From Sphingomonas sp. (GTDB taxonomy: Bacteria > Pseudomonadota > Alphaproteobacteria > Sphingomonadales > Sphingomonadaceae): a DNA stretch of 64,000 nt. Below are positions 17,692-27,029 of this stretch, in pieces. Location: the NCBI GenBank assembly GCA_021732445.1, contig JAKFUZ010000014.1, positions 1 through 64,000 on the forward strand, written 5' to 3'. Numbering within the stretch: position 1 is the stretch's first letter; each line of letters starts with the position of its first letter. The notes beneath the pieces are model-generated. The model was not told the DNA's origin, did not search any database, and saw only the letters and a list, made by a program, of their open reading frames with translations. The position numbers were made by a program, and so were the translations under genes.

Positions 17692-20502
17692 ATGTCACAA
17701 TTCATCGCGGTTCATCGTCCCAATTTTGTGCGGGCAAGCCATGGCGCCAGCGCGCTGGCCATCGCGCTGATGCTCGGCGCGGCACCGGCCCATGCGCAGA
17801 CGGCGCCGGGCCAGACCGCCGCCAGCAAGGATTCCGACCAGGACATTGTGGTGACGGGCATCCGTCGCAGCGTTTCGGCCGCGGCCGACCTCAAGCGCGA
17901 ATCAATTGTTGTTCAGGATTCGATCACGTCGGAAGAGCTTGGCAAGCTGCCCGATTCCAACGTGGCCGAGGCGCTGCAGCGTATTCCCGGCGTGTCGATT
18001 GATCGTAACGGCGGCGAAGGCCAGTTCGTCACCGTTCGCGGCTTTGGGCCGTCCTTCAACACGATTCTGGTCAATGGCCGCAATTTTGCCAGCGACAATA
18101 CCGGGCGCGAGTTCAGCTTCGACCTTCTCGCCGCCGAACTCATCAGCGGCGCCGATGTTTTCAAGAGCGCGCGCGCCGATGTGCAGGAAGGCGGCATTGG
18201 CGCGACGATCAACGTCAAGACGTCGCGGCCGCTCGATCTTGGCGGGTTCAAGGGCCTGCTCTCGGCCAAGGGGCAATATGAACGAAACAGCGGCGAAGTG
18301 TCGCCGCAGGTGTTTGGCCTGCTCAGCAACACCTTTGCCGATGGCACGCTGGGCCTGCTGGCCGCCGTTTCCTATCAGCGGCGCGAGGCGCGCATCAACT
18401 TTACGCAGAACCGGGGCTATCTGCCCGGCTCCGCCGTCGGGCCAACCGCCGCGCCGTTTTTCACCAATGTTTTTGCCCCGCGAAACCAGGATGTCGGCCG
18501 CGACATCCAGTCGCGCGAGCGGCTTGGCGTGAACGTGACCGGCCAGTGGCGCCCGGTCGACACGCTGACGCTGACGCTCGACGGGCTCTACAATCGTTTC
18601 ACGGTCGATTCCGATGTTCGGGCACTGGGTAGCTGGTTTGAGCCTTCAAGCTATACCGCCGCCACGATTGACGCCAACCGCACGGTCACGTCGCTTACAA
18701 CATCCGGCAATGGCGACCTGATCGCCACCTCCAACAATCGCTACACCACGACCTGGGCGGCCGGCTTCAACGCGGACTGGCAGGCCACTGACCAGCTGAC
18801 CGTAAAGCTCGATGCGTCATGGTCGCGCGCGCGCAACAATGCTGGCGGCCGCAACTATTTTACGGTGATCGGCATCCCCTCGCGCTACAGCTTTGCCGAG
18901 GCCCAGGGTAACGGGTTCCCCTCAGTCTTTGGCTATTCCGCAGACCTGACCAATGCGAGCCTCGGGCGCAATCACATCGCGCTGCGCCAGGGCAATAACG
19001 AGGCCGAGCGCGTGCTTGAGTTCAAGATCGACACCGAGTGGAAAGCCGAAAGCGGCGCGCTGGATTCGGTCAAGTTCGGGTTGCTGCACACGCGGCGCTC
19101 CAAAAACAGCCAGTTGGTGCAGACCAACCCCAATACCTTGTGCCTGTATTGCGGCTATGCCACCTCGTCGGCGGCGTCGCTGTTGCAGCCGTTTACGCTT
19201 GGCAGGTTCCTTGGCACCAGCGGCCGCGTGCCCACCACCTTCCAAACCTATGACCCGGAAGCCTATTTCCGGTTTCTGGAAAGCCCTGCGGCGGCCGCTG
19301 CCCAAAACGCCGCGCTTGGCCTGCCGCCCGGCACGATTGCGGCCCAGCTTGCCCGCACCAATGGCTATGCAGCGACACCGCAGCCCAGCTCGTTCAGGGT
19401 GAGTGAAAATAACTATGCCGGCTATCTCGATGCCAATTTCAAGGGAACGCTGGGCAGCCTGCCATGGTTCGTGAACCTTGGCGCGAGGTACATCCACACT
19501 GAAGTGCAGGCGTCGGGCCAGCAACTTGCCTTGCTCGATCTGCTGCCAGTGGCGGGCGACCCGACGATCTACAACGCGGTATTCGCCAATGGCGGCACGC
19601 CTGTTGCCACCAGCCAGCGGTCAAGCTACGATTATTTCCTGCCGAGCATCAACGTCAAGATTGACATCACGCCGCGCGTTATTCTGCGACTGGCGGGGTC
19701 ACGCTCGCTAACCAGGCCGCAGATTCAAGACCTTGCACCGCGCACCAATTTCGATGTCGTGCGGCCGGCCAGCCTTGATGCAAGCGGCGGCAACCCCAGT
19801 TTGCTGCCCTATACCTCGAACAATTTTGACGTGTCGGGCGAATGGTATCCCACCCGGACGACGACCTTGTCGGCTGCATTTTTCTACAAGAATGTCAGCA
19901 ACTTCATCGTTCAAACGCGGGCTGCGGAAGTATTTCGCATTGCCAATGCCGGCAATTTGCCAATCGGTAACGGCATAACGGGTGCCAATGCGGCAACCTT
20001 CAACGTGCGCCGGCCGCGCAATGCCGACCGCGCGACGGTGAGCGGTGTGGAGCTGAACCTTGTCCACACGTTCGATTATCTGCCCGGCGTTCTGAGCGGC
20101 CTGGGCACCCAGCTGAACGCGACCTTTGTTACCAGCAACGCGTCGTTCGATCCCAATGCGACCACGGTGTCGTTCGCGCTGGAAGGGCTTGGCAACTCAC
20201 AAAACGCGACCGTGTTTTATGAAAAATCCGGCTTTGGCGCGCGCTTTGCCTATAACCGCCGCGAGCGCTTCCTGCAAAATCTGGTCACGCCAAGCCAGGG
20301 CGGCGATCCGGTGTTCCGCCGCGACTTCGACCAGATCGACGTTCGCGCAAGCTATGACATCACCCCGCGGCTGCAGGTGTTTTTTGAAGGTATCAACGTC
20401 CTCAGCAACGTGAACGTAACAACCGGGCGCTTCGACAATCAGGTGCTCGACTTTGTCGATACCGGCGCACGCTACGCCATCGGCGCGCGGGCGACGTTTT
20501 AG
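17692..20502 (+). CDS. TonB-dependent outer-membrane receptor
   Basis: 936 residues. A signal peptide is visible (hydrophobic ASALAIALMLGAAPAHAQ, cleavage near residue 36). Then DQDIVVTGIRRS (TonB-box region) and the plug domain: ELGKLPDSNVAEALQRIPGV, SIDRNGGEGQFVTVRGFGPS, INVKTSRPLDL. The rest is a 22-strand-type barrel ending in a terminal aromatic (ARATF), as outer-membrane proteins require. This subfamily takes up carbohydrates, siderophores or other bulky nutrients; pairing with SapC and a tryptophan-halogenase-like gene is typical of sphingomonad uptake loci, but the substrate is not evident. Start chosen at the ATG after the ribosome-binding site; the frame stays open far upstream but antisense to the halogenase-like gene. 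Confidence 0.93.
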   Translation: MSQFIAVHRPNFVRASHGASALAIALMLGAAPAHAQTAPGQTAASKDSDQDIVVTGIRRSVSAAADLKRESIVVQDSITSEELGKLPDSNVAEALQRIPGVSIDRNGGEGQFVTVRGFGPSFNTILVNGRNFASDNTGREFSFDLLAAELISGADVFKSARADVQEGGIGATINVKTSRPLDLGGFKGLLSAKGQYERNSGEVSPQVFGLLSNTFADGTLGLLAAVSYQRREARINFTQNRGYLPGSAVGPTAAPFFTNVFAPRNQDVGRDIQSRERLGVNVTGQWRPVDTLTLTLDGLYNRFTVDSDVRALGSWFEPSSYTAATIDANRTVTSLTTSGNGDLIATSNNRYTTTWAAGFNADWQATDQLTVKLDASWSRARNNAGGRNYFTVIGIPSRYSFAEAQGNGFPSVFGYSADLTNASLGRNHIALRQGNNEAERVLEFKIDTEWKAESGALDSVKFGLLHTRRSKNSQLVQTNPNTLCLYCGYATSSAASLLQPFTLGRFLGTSGRVPTTFQTYDPEAYFRFLESPAAAAAQNAALGLPPGTIAAQLARTNGYAATPQPSSFRVSENNYAGYLDANFKGTLGSLPWFVNLGARYIHTEVQASGQQLALLDLLPVAGDPTIYNAVFANGGTPVATSQRSSYDYFLPSINVKIDITPRVILRLAGSRSLTRPQIQDLAPRTNFDVVRPASLDASGGNPSLLPYTSNNFDVSGEWYPTRTTTLSAAFFYKNVSNFIVQTRAAEVFRIANAGNLPIGNGITGANAATFNVRRPRNADRATVSGVELNLVHTFDYLPGVLSGLGTQLNATFVTSNASFDPNATTVSFALEGLGNSQNATVFYEKSGFGARFAYNRRERFLQNLVTPSQGGDPVFRRDFDQIDVRASYDITPRLQVFFEGINVLSNVNVTTGRFDNQVLDFVDTGARYAIGARATF

Positions 20503-20846
20503 GCGGACGTAAGCGACCCTGCGGCCGGGCAGGGTCGCGCAAGGGCGGGAGCCGCGACAGGCGGCGGCGCGTCTCAGGGTGTGCCTGCCGATGCGCGATG
20601 GGCGTGTGACAGGCGCCATCCGTCCATATGGGCGTGCCCCCGCGTGCGGTATCAGCGGCGGCCCACCGCGCCTGAATGCCCGGTCAGGTGCGAAATCATG
20701 TCGCGCGCGCGCGGGCGCCTGATTATCGCAAACATTGCCCATCCCGGCCAGCGGAACCGCTTTCTTCTTTGGCCGCACATGCGCATAACAGGCGCCAATG
20801 GGGCGCCGCTGCGGCGCACCCGGTAAGCGTTTGTCGAAAGCCGCCC
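20503..20846 (+). other. Intergenic region between TonB receptor and PKS cassette
   Basis: 344 bases without a convincing gene. Apart from the hairpin listed separately it must hold the promoter of the PKS cassette, for which I see no clear consensus boxes. Open frames here lack natural composition. Confidence 0.5.
20513..20538 (+). terminator. Strong hairpin after the TonB receptor
   Basis: GCGACCCTGC pairs perfectly with GCAGGGTCGC around a six-base loop, 10 bp after the receptor stop. No T-tract follows, so it may protect the mRNA end or terminate inefficiently. Confidence 0.5.
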
Positions 20847-21920
20847 GTGCCGCACCCTGCCGCTTATGTTCACGCCATCGGCACTGCGGTGCCGGCCCAT
20901 GATATTCATTCAGCGTTTATCGGCTGGGCAGGCGAGCGGCTGGGCGACGGGCGGATGCGCAAGCTGTTTGACCGGATGGCCGCGCGCGCCGGCATTGGCC
21001 ATCGCTGGTCGGTCTTGCCCAAGGGGCCGGCCGGCGGATCGCCCGTGGCGCCGGGCGGCTTCTATGCGGCAGAATCGGTGCCCGGCACCGCTGCGCGCAT
21101 GGCGCTATATGCCGAGCATGCGCCAGAACTTGCGCTTGCCGCCATCGCGTCACTGGCGCAGCAGGCGCCGCTCGGCGCGATAAGCCATCTTGTAGTTGCC
21201 AGTTGCACGGGGTTTGTGGCGCCCGGCATCGACCAGATCATTGCCCGGCGGCTGGCGCTCGCGCCATCTGTCGAGCGGGTGCTGATCGGCTTCATGGGCT
21301 GTTATGCCGCGGTCAGCGCGCTGCGCACCGCGCGGCACATCATCCGCTCGGAGCCGGCGGCACGCGTGCTCGTGGTGTGCGTCGAGCTGTCGACGCTTCA
21401 TTTGCAGGACACGCCCGATATCGAGCCGTTGCTCGCGATGCTCCAGTTTGGCGATGGCGCTGCCGCTGCGCTCGTCACTGGCACGCCGGGCGGGCTGTTG
21501 CTGGGGGTGCCCTTTGCAACGACGTTGCCTGAGTCGGGCGCGCTTATCCGCTGGGACATTACCGATACCGGCTTTGCGATGCATTTGTCGGGGGCAGTGC
21601 CGGCGCGGATAGCCGCCGGCCTGGCCGATCCTGATTTCGCGCGGGCGGCAACCGGCAACCGGGCGCCCGCCGAAATTGACGGATGGGCGGTGCACGCCGG
21701 GGGCCGCTCGATCCTCGACGCGGTGGAACAGGCACTGGCGCTGCCGCCCGACCGGCTGGCGTCGGCGCGCGCCGTGCTGGCCGACTATGGCAACATGTCG
21801 TCTGCCACCTTGATGTTCGTGCTGGCGGCGATGCTGCGTGGGCCCCGGATCGACAATGGCGTGGCGCTCGCCTTTGGCCCCGGCCTTGCCGCCGAAGGCT
21901 TTGGCTTTTCGAGCGTGTGA
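20847..21920 (+). CDS. Type III polyketide synthase (chalcone/stilbene synthase family)
   Basis: 357 residues. The ketosynthase triad is complete: Cys120 in VVASCTGFVAPG, His283 in WAVHAGGRSI, Asn316 in YGNMSSAT. Such enzymes extend a fatty acyl or other starter CoA with malonyl-CoA to alkylpyrones or alkylresorcinols. The start is a GTG at 20847 (protein MPHPAAYVHAIG), chosen because family similarity begins there; the nearest in-frame ATG is 57 codons upstream in unlikely sequence. First gene of a tight three-gene cassette; its TGA shares a base with the ATG of the next gene. Confidence 0.92.
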   Translation: MPHPAAYVHAIGTAVPAHDIHSAFIGWAGERLGDGRMRKLFDRMAARAGIGHRWSVLPKGPAGGSPVAPGGFYAAESVPGTAARMALYAEHAPELALAAIASLAQQAPLGAISHLVVASCTGFVAPGIDQIIARRLALAPSVERVLIGFMGCYAAVSALRTARHIIRSEPAARVLVVCVELSTLHLQDTPDIEPLLAMLQFGDGAAAALVTGTPGGLLLGVPFATTLPESGALIRWDITDTGFAMHLSGAVPARIAAGLADPDFARAATGNRAPAEIDGWAVHAGGRSILDAVEQALALPPDRLASARAVLADYGNMSSATLMFVLAAMLRGPRIDNGVALAFGPGLAAEGFGFSSV

Positions 21921-22612
21921 TGACACCCCTTGCCACGCGCACCATAGCCGACGAGTTGATGGATGCCGACGATCTCGACGCCGGAACCTATGGCCTGGTC
22001 ATGGCTGATCTCGCGCGGGTCAACCGGTGGACACTGGCCGCCCGCCCCACCCTTGGCTTCCTGGCGCGCGCGGCCCGCGGGACCGGCCGGCTGCGTATCC
22101 TCGATGTCGGCTATGGCGATGGCGACATGCTGCGGCGGATCGCTTTTTGGGCGCAGCGGCGCCGCCTTCCCGTTACGCTCGTCGGGGTCGATCTCAATCC
22201 GCGTAGCGCGCAGGCAGCGACGGCGCACACGCCGGCCGGGCTTGGTATCCGCTTCGGCACCGGCGACTATGCGGCCGAAGCGGGCAAGGGGTGGGATTGC
22301 ATCATCAGCAGCCTGGTCGCGCACCATATGACGCACGACCAACTGATCGCCTTTCTGCGTTTCATGGAGCGCGAGGCGCGCCGTGGCTGGTTTGTCAACG
22401 ACCTGCACCGACACCGTATCGCCCATCTTGGCTTTCCGCTGCTGGCCCGCGTGATGCGCTGCCACCCGATCGTGCGCCATGATGGCACGCTGTCGGTCGC
22501 GCGTGCTTATCGCCCGGCGGAATGGGCGCCGCTGCTGGCCGAAGCGGGTGTGACCGATGCGCAGGTGCAGCGCCGTTTTCCTTTCCGGCTATGCGTCGAA
22601 CGCCTGCGCTGA
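21920..22612 (+). CDS. SAM-dependent methyltransferase of the type III PKS cassette
   Basis: 230 residues with a class I methyltransferase fold: RILDVGYGDGDMLRRIA is motif I, LVGVDLNP the acidic motif II, and DCIISSLVAHHMTHDQL a motif IV/V region. Starts at the ATG overlapping the PKS stop (TGATG). In comparable bacterial operons the methyltransferase O- or C-methylates the resorcinol or pyrone product; the site here is unknown. The 3' end overlaps the next gene by 22 bases, so the three proteins are probably made together. Confidence 0.85.
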   Translation: MTPLATRTIADELMDADDLDAGTYGLVMADLARVNRWTLAARPTLGFLARAARGTGRLRILDVGYGDGDMLRRIAFWAQRRRLPVTLVGVDLNPRSAQAATAHTPAGLGIRFGTGDYAAEAGKGWDCIISSLVAHHMTHDQLIAFLRFMEREARRGWFVNDLHRHRIAHLGFPLLARVMRCHPIVRHDGTLSVARAYRPAEWAPLLAEAGVTDAQVQRRFPFRLCVERLR

Positions 22613-23718
22613 TCCTGGGCGGCGGGCCGGCGGGCGCGGCCTGTGCGGTCATGCTCGCGCGCGCCGGGCGGCCGCATCTGCTCGTCGAACGCAGCACCGA
22701 AACCGGCGACGCGATTTGCGGCGGGTTCCTTAGCTGGCAAACGGTGGCCGCGCTGGAAACGCTCGGGCTGGCCGCCCAGTCGCTAAACCCGGTCGCGGTG
22801 ACGCAGGTCAGGCTGTTTCATCGCCACCGCATAGCGCAGGCGCCGCTCCCGCAACCGGGCCGGGCCGTGTCGCGCCGGCGGCTTGACACGCTGCTGCTGG
22901 AGCGCGCGATTGCCCTGGGCGCCTGCGTCGAGCGCGGGCTTGCGGCCACGCATATCGAGGGGACACAGGTGGATTTCCGGGGCGGGGGCACGGTTGCGGC
23001 GGGCGCACTGTTTCTGGCGACAGGCAAGCACGATGTGCGCGGGCTTGCGCGCCCGGCTGCGGCACGCGGCGCCGATCCAACGCTTGGAATCAGGGTGCGG
23101 CTGGCGCCGTCGGCCCGACTCTCGGCGCTGATCGGTGACAGCGTCGAGCTGCATCTGCTCGACCGCGGCTATGCCGGGCTGGTGCTGCAGGAGGACGGCT
23201 CGGCCAATCTGTGCATGGCGGTGCATCGCTCGCGCCTGGCGGAGGCCGGTACGGTTCCCGCGTTGATAGCCGACATGGCCCGCGAATGCCCGCCGCTTGG
23301 CGACCGGCTGGCGCACTGGGCGCCCGGCGTGAGCGATGCCATTGCCAACGTGCCCTATGGGTGGCGCGCGCGCGCCACCGGCCCCGGCATTTTCCGGCTG
23401 GGCGATCAGGCCGGTGTCATCCCGTCGCTCGCGGGCGAGGGCATGGGGATCGCCGTGGCAAGCGGCATGCGCGCGGGGCAGGCATTTGTGGCGCATGGCG
23501 CTGCGGGCGCTGAGGCGTATCAGCGCGCGCTGGCGGCAGCACTTGGCCCGCCAATGGCGCTTGCCGGGCTTATCCGCCGGGCCGGCGAATCGCCCTGGAC
23601 GGCGCCTGCCCTGCTGGCGCTGGCGCGGGCGGCTCCCTATCTGGTGCACGTGGCGGCCCGGTGGACGCGACTGTCGGGGCGGCCTGTTGACGCGGATGCT
23701 CACTCAAACGAAAGCTGA
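22591..23718 (+). CDS. FAD-dependent oxidoreductase (geranylgeranyl reductase-like)
   Basis: 375 residues. The N-terminal Rossmann motif ALILGGGPAGAACAVMLARAG and ERST bind FAD; GDQAGVIPSLAGEGMGIA is the second FAD motif. The family includes phenol and quinone monooxygenases and prenyl reductases. As third gene of the PKS cassette it probably hydroxylates or oxidises the methylated resorcinol, giving a quinone-type lipid, by analogy with srsABC-like operons; this is inference. Starts at ATG 22591, 22 bases inside the methyltransferase gene. Confidence 0.82.
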   Translation: MRRTPALILGGGPAGAACAVMLARAGRPHLLVERSTETGDAICGGFLSWQTVAALETLGLAAQSLNPVAVTQVRLFHRHRIAQAPLPQPGRAVSRRRLDTLLLERAIALGACVERGLAATHIEGTQVDFRGGGTVAAGALFLATGKHDVRGLARPAAARGADPTLGIRVRLAPSARLSALIGDSVELHLLDRGYAGLVLQEDGSANLCMAVHRSRLAEAGTVPALIADMARECPPLGDRLAHWAPGVSDAIANVPYGWRARATGPGIFRLGDQAGVIPSLAGEGMGIAVASGMRAGQAFVAHGAAGAEAYQRALAAALGPPMALAGLIRRAGESPWTAPALLALARAAPYLVHVAARWTRLSGRPVDADAHSNES

Positions 23719-23724
23719 CTTTTC

Positions 23725-24138
23725 ATGGACCAACATATTCTAACCGAGGCCGAATGGCGCAAAAAGCTCACACCGGAGCAATATCGTGTGTTGCGCGAGG
23801 CGGGCACCGAGCGGGCGTTTTCGGGCCATTACAACGACACCAAGGCCGACGGCGTCTATCAGTGCGCCGGCTGCGCGCTCGACCTGTTCGACAGCGCGGA
23901 CAAATTTGATTCAGGCTCTGGCTGGCCAAGCTTCACACAGCCGGTCGCCGCCGACCATGTGAACGAGCATAGCGATGTAAGCCACGGCATGCGCCGCACC
24001 GAAGTGCGCTGCGCGCGGTGCGACGGGCACCTGGGCCATGTCTTTCCCGATGGGCCGCCGCCCACTGGGCTGCGCTATTGCATGAACTCGGTCTCGCTGG
24101 ACTTTCGCGGACGGACGAGCGCCAGCGACGCGCGCTGA
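23725..24138 (+). CDS. msrB: Peptide-methionine (R)-S-oxide reductase MsrB
   Basis: 137 residues, the normal length. Zinc-binding pairs appear as CAGC and CARC; the signature [10 protein letters not shown] and the resolving context [11 protein letters not shown] with the catalytic Cys are present. Repairs methionine-R-sulfoxide in oxidised proteins using thioredoxin. It starts six bases after the PKS cassette and may be read from the same transcript, though functionally separate. No signal peptide, so cytoplasmic. Confidence 0.95.
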   Translation: MDQHILTEAEWRKKLTPEQYRVLREAGTERAFSGHYNDTKADGVYQCAGCALDLFDSADKFDSGSGWPSFTQPVAADHVNEHSDVSHGMRRTEVRCARCDGHLGHVFPDGPPPTGLRYCMNSVSLDFRGRTSASDAR

Positions 24139-24195
24139 GCCGACGCGCTGCCGGCTTGTGGTGCGCACCGATAGCCGGTATCGCGCGAGCAATTG

Positions 24196-26364
24196 ATGGC
24201 CCGCAACTCTTCCTCCAAGGGCGCTCCCCGGTGGCGCCGCCGCGTGGTGCTCGGCCTGCAGCTGCTGGTTGGGCTGGGCATCATGGCGGGCATTGCGCTG
24301 GCGACGATCGTTTATGTAGCGCGCGGCGAGCTGCCCAGTTTTGACGAGCTGAAATCATCGCCCAACGGCCAGACGATCCGCGTGCACGCCGCCGACGGCA
24401 CGGTTATCGTGTCGCTCGGGCCGAGCTTTGGCGACTGGCTGCCTTATGATCGCATTCCCAAGGTGATGCGCGATGCCATGGTGTCAGTTGAGGACCGGCG
24501 GTTCCGCTCGCATTTGGGCATCGACCCGATCGGCTTGGCCCGCTCGGTCAGGCTGGCCGTGCAATATCGCGGCACAGGGCGGCGGGTGCAGGGCGCCTCG
24601 ACCATCACCCAGCAGGTTGCGCGCACGATTTTCCTGTCGAACCGCTACACGCTTGCGCGCAAGGCGCGCGAAGCCGTGATCGCGCTGGCGCTGGAACGCA
24701 AGTTTACCAAGGACCAGATTCTCGAACTCTACCTTAACAAGGTATATTTCGGCGGCGGCGCTTATGGGATTGATGCCGCCTCGCGACGTTTTTTCGGGCA
24801 CGGGGCCGAAACGCTGAGCCTCAACGAGGCCGCCGTCATTGCCGGGCTGGTAAAGGCGCCGTCGCATTATTCCCCCACGGCCGACGCGGCAGCGGCGATC
24901 GGCCGGGCAGGCGTTGTCATCCGGCTGATGCAGGAAACCGGTGCGATTACCGCGGAGCAAGCGGCGAACGCCAAACCCTCTGCGGTAACGCTGGCGCCCG
25001 AACCCCGGCAGAACAGCGTGCGATATTTCACCGACTGGGCGCTGCCCCAGCTTGAGGTGCTGATCGACGAACCCAGCCGCCCGCTCGATGTGTGGACCAC
25101 GCTTGACCTTGGCATGCAGCGCGCGGCCGACGCGGCCATTCAGGCCAATGCGCCGCGCGGCGCGCAGGGCGCGCTGGTCGCGCTCGACCGCGACGGCGCC
25201 GTGCGCGCGCTGGTTGGCGGCACCGATTATGTCTCATCGACCTATAACCGGGCGACGCAGGCGGTGCGCCAGCCGGGATCCTCGTTCAAGCTGTTCGTCT
25301 ATCTCACCGCGCTCGAAAATGGCCGAAAGCCTGAAGACGAGGTCGTCGACCAGCCGATTACCATCAACGGATGGTCGCCGCGCAACAGCTCGGGCCGCAA
25401 TGTCGGGCCGATCACGCTGCGCAATGCCTTTGCCTATTCGATCAACACCGTGGCGGCCGCAATTGGCCAGGATGTGGGCTTTGCGACAATCGCGGACATG
25501 GCGCGGCGTTTTGGGATTACCACGCCGGTTGATACCCGCCCGGCCATGGTGCTGGGGTCGTCCGATGTGCGGCTGATCGACATGACGCGCGCCTTCGCAT
25601 CGGTTGCCAACAAGGGCGTGGCCGTGACGCCCTATGGCATCACCAAGGTGACGACAGGACGTGAAACGCTTTATTCCTACGCGGTGGACAGGAGCCATGT
25701 GCTCGTTGCCCCCTATGTCGCGGCAGAAATGATTGACCTGCTCCAAACCGCCGTAAACACCGGCACTGGCCGCGCGGCGCAGATCGGCCGGCCAGTCGCG
25801 GGCAAGACGGGGACGACGACATCGAACAAGGATGGCTGGTTCCTGGGGTTTTCCAGCGGGCTTACAACGGGTGTGTGGATGGGCCGCGATGATGCGCGCA
25901 CCGTTGCGGGCCTGCAGGGCGGCACCGCGCCCGCCCGCGCCTTTGCCGCGTTCATGAAGCAGGCGGTGGCCAACCGCCCGCCCGAGGCATTTGATACCCA
26001 GGTGACATTGCCGGATGAGCAGGCCGATCTCGCAGAGCAGGAATATTTCGGCGGGCCCGACAATGGCGCCTTTGTTGACGGCGAGGGCAACCCCATTGAT
26101 CTTGGCAGCCGGCCGCCAGCCGATGACGAAAGCCTGATCGCGCCCGACGGGTCAGGCCCGGCCACGCCCCCCCGGCCACCGCGCGATCCCGGCGATGAGG
26201 CGGCGCCGGCGCAGCGCATCGACCAGGAATGGCTGGACCGCGTGCTTGGGCGCGCCGCCGGGCCGCAAAATGCGCCCGCCGCTCCGCCAAAATCACGGCC
26301 CGGTCCGGCCCCCACGCGCGCAGCCCCGCCCGACCGCGGTCAGGAGCAGCGGCCCACCCCGTGA
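24196..26364 (+). CDS. Class A penicillin-binding protein 1A (transglycosylase/transpeptidase)
   Basis: 722 residues, bifunctional peptidoglycan synthase. One N-terminal membrane helix (VVLGLQLLVGLGIMAGIALA). GT51 domain: VEDRRFRSHLGID with the catalytic Glu, GASTITQQVARTIFLSN, and KDQILELYLNKVYFGGGAYG. Transpeptidase domain: SxxK at Ser362 (PGSSFK), SIN, and KTGTT. The C-terminal tail is proline-rich and acidic and probably disordered. ATG at 24196 preferred over the TTG one codon earlier. Its 3' end overlaps the convergent YgjP-like gene by 25 bp. Confidence 0.95.
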   Translation: MARNSSSKGAPRWRRRVVLGLQLLVGLGIMAGIALATIVYVARGELPSFDELKSSPNGQTIRVHAADGTVIVSLGPSFGDWLPYDRIPKVMRDAMVSVEDRRFRSHLGIDPIGLARSVRLAVQYRGTGRRVQGASTITQQVARTIFLSNRYTLARKAREAVIALALERKFTKDQILELYLNKVYFGGGAYGIDAASRRFFGHGAETLSLNEAAVIAGLVKAPSHYSPTADAAAAIGRAGVVIRLMQETGAITAEQAANAKPSAVTLAPEPRQNSVRYFTDWALPQLEVLIDEPSRPLDVWTTLDLGMQRAADAAIQANAPRGAQGALVALDRDGAVRALVGGTDYVSSTYNRATQAVRQPGSSFKLFVYLTALENGRKPEDEVVDQPITINGWSPRNSSGRNVGPITLRNAFAYSINTVAAAIGQDVGFATIADMARRFGITTPVDTRPAMVLGSSDVRLIDMTRAFASVANKGVAVTPYGITKVTTGRETLYSYAVDRSHVLVAPYVAAEMIDLLQTAVNTGTGRAAQIGRPVAGKTGTTTSNKDGWFLGFSSGLTTGVWMGRDDARTVAGLQGGTAPARAFAAFMKQAVANRPPEAFDTQVTLPDEQADLAEQEYFGGPDNGAFVDGEGNPIDLGSRPPADDESLIAPDGSGPATPPRPPRDPGDEAAPAQRIDQEWLDRVLGRAAGPQNAPAAPPKSRPGPAPTRAAPPDRGQEQRPTP

Positions 26365-27029
26365 AGCGCTGCGCCGTTGGCGCGCAGCCATGCCCGCGCC
26401 GGTGCCGGGTCATCGCCCAGCAACGCCGCGACCAGCGCATGAAAGGCAGGGCTGTGGTTCATGTGCACGCGGTGCGCCACTTCATGTGCAACCGTTGCCC
26501 GGCGCACCGCTTCAGGTGCCAGAATGAGCCGCCAGCTATATCGAATAACGCCTTGCGCGGAACAACTGCCCCACCGCCCGCGCGGATCGCCAAGGCCAAC
26601 CCGCTCGACCGAGACACCCGCTCGCAGGGCATAATATTGCGTCTCATCCGCAAGTGTCGCCAGCGCTTGGCGCTTGAGCCACGCAGCTACCCGGCCGCTG
26701 ACACCTTCAATCGGACCGCCACAGCGCAGCTCGTCACCGCAGCGCTCGATCCGGCGTGGCCATGCGAGCTGCCAGCGGGTGACAAGCGCCGCGTCGCCAA
26801 ATGGCACGACAGCGCCAGGTACAAAGGGGCGCGGCGCCGGCAGGCGCGACCGCTGCGCGTCGATCCAGGCGTGCTGCTCGCTCGCCCAGCGCAGCGATGG
26901 GCCGATGGCCGCGCGCCGGGGGAGGGTGAGCCGCACCGCACCCGAGACCGGGTCAACGCTCAGCCGGGCCCGGCGCGCGCGCGGGTGGCGCACAATTTCG
27001 ATAGCCGCCGCTGGGAACTCGCCGATCAA
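26340..27029 (-). CDS. YgjP/SprT-like zinc metallopeptidase-domain protein (DUF45)
   Basis: 229 residues. The zinc motif HEVAHRVHMNHSPAFHALV (H-E-x-x-H plus a later His) and GRWGSCSAQGVIRYSWRLILAP are the hallmark of the YgjP/DUF45 family. Function is not established; family members are thought to be metal-dependent hydrolases. The start overlaps the end of the YcgN-like gene by four bases, forming a run SCO1-like, YcgN-like, YgjP-like on the minus strand. Confidence 0.88.
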   Translation of the reverse strand: MIGEFPAAAIEIVRHPRARRARLSVDPVSGAVRLTLPRRAAIGPSLRWASEQHAWIDAQRSRLPAPRPFVPGAVVPFGDAALVTRWQLAWPRRIERCGDELRCGGPIEGVSGRVAAWLKRQALATLADETQYYALRAGVSVERVGLGDPRGRWGSCSAQGVIRYSWRLILAPEAVRRATVAHEVAHRVHMNHSPAFHALVAALLGDDPAPARAWLRANGAALHGVGRCS

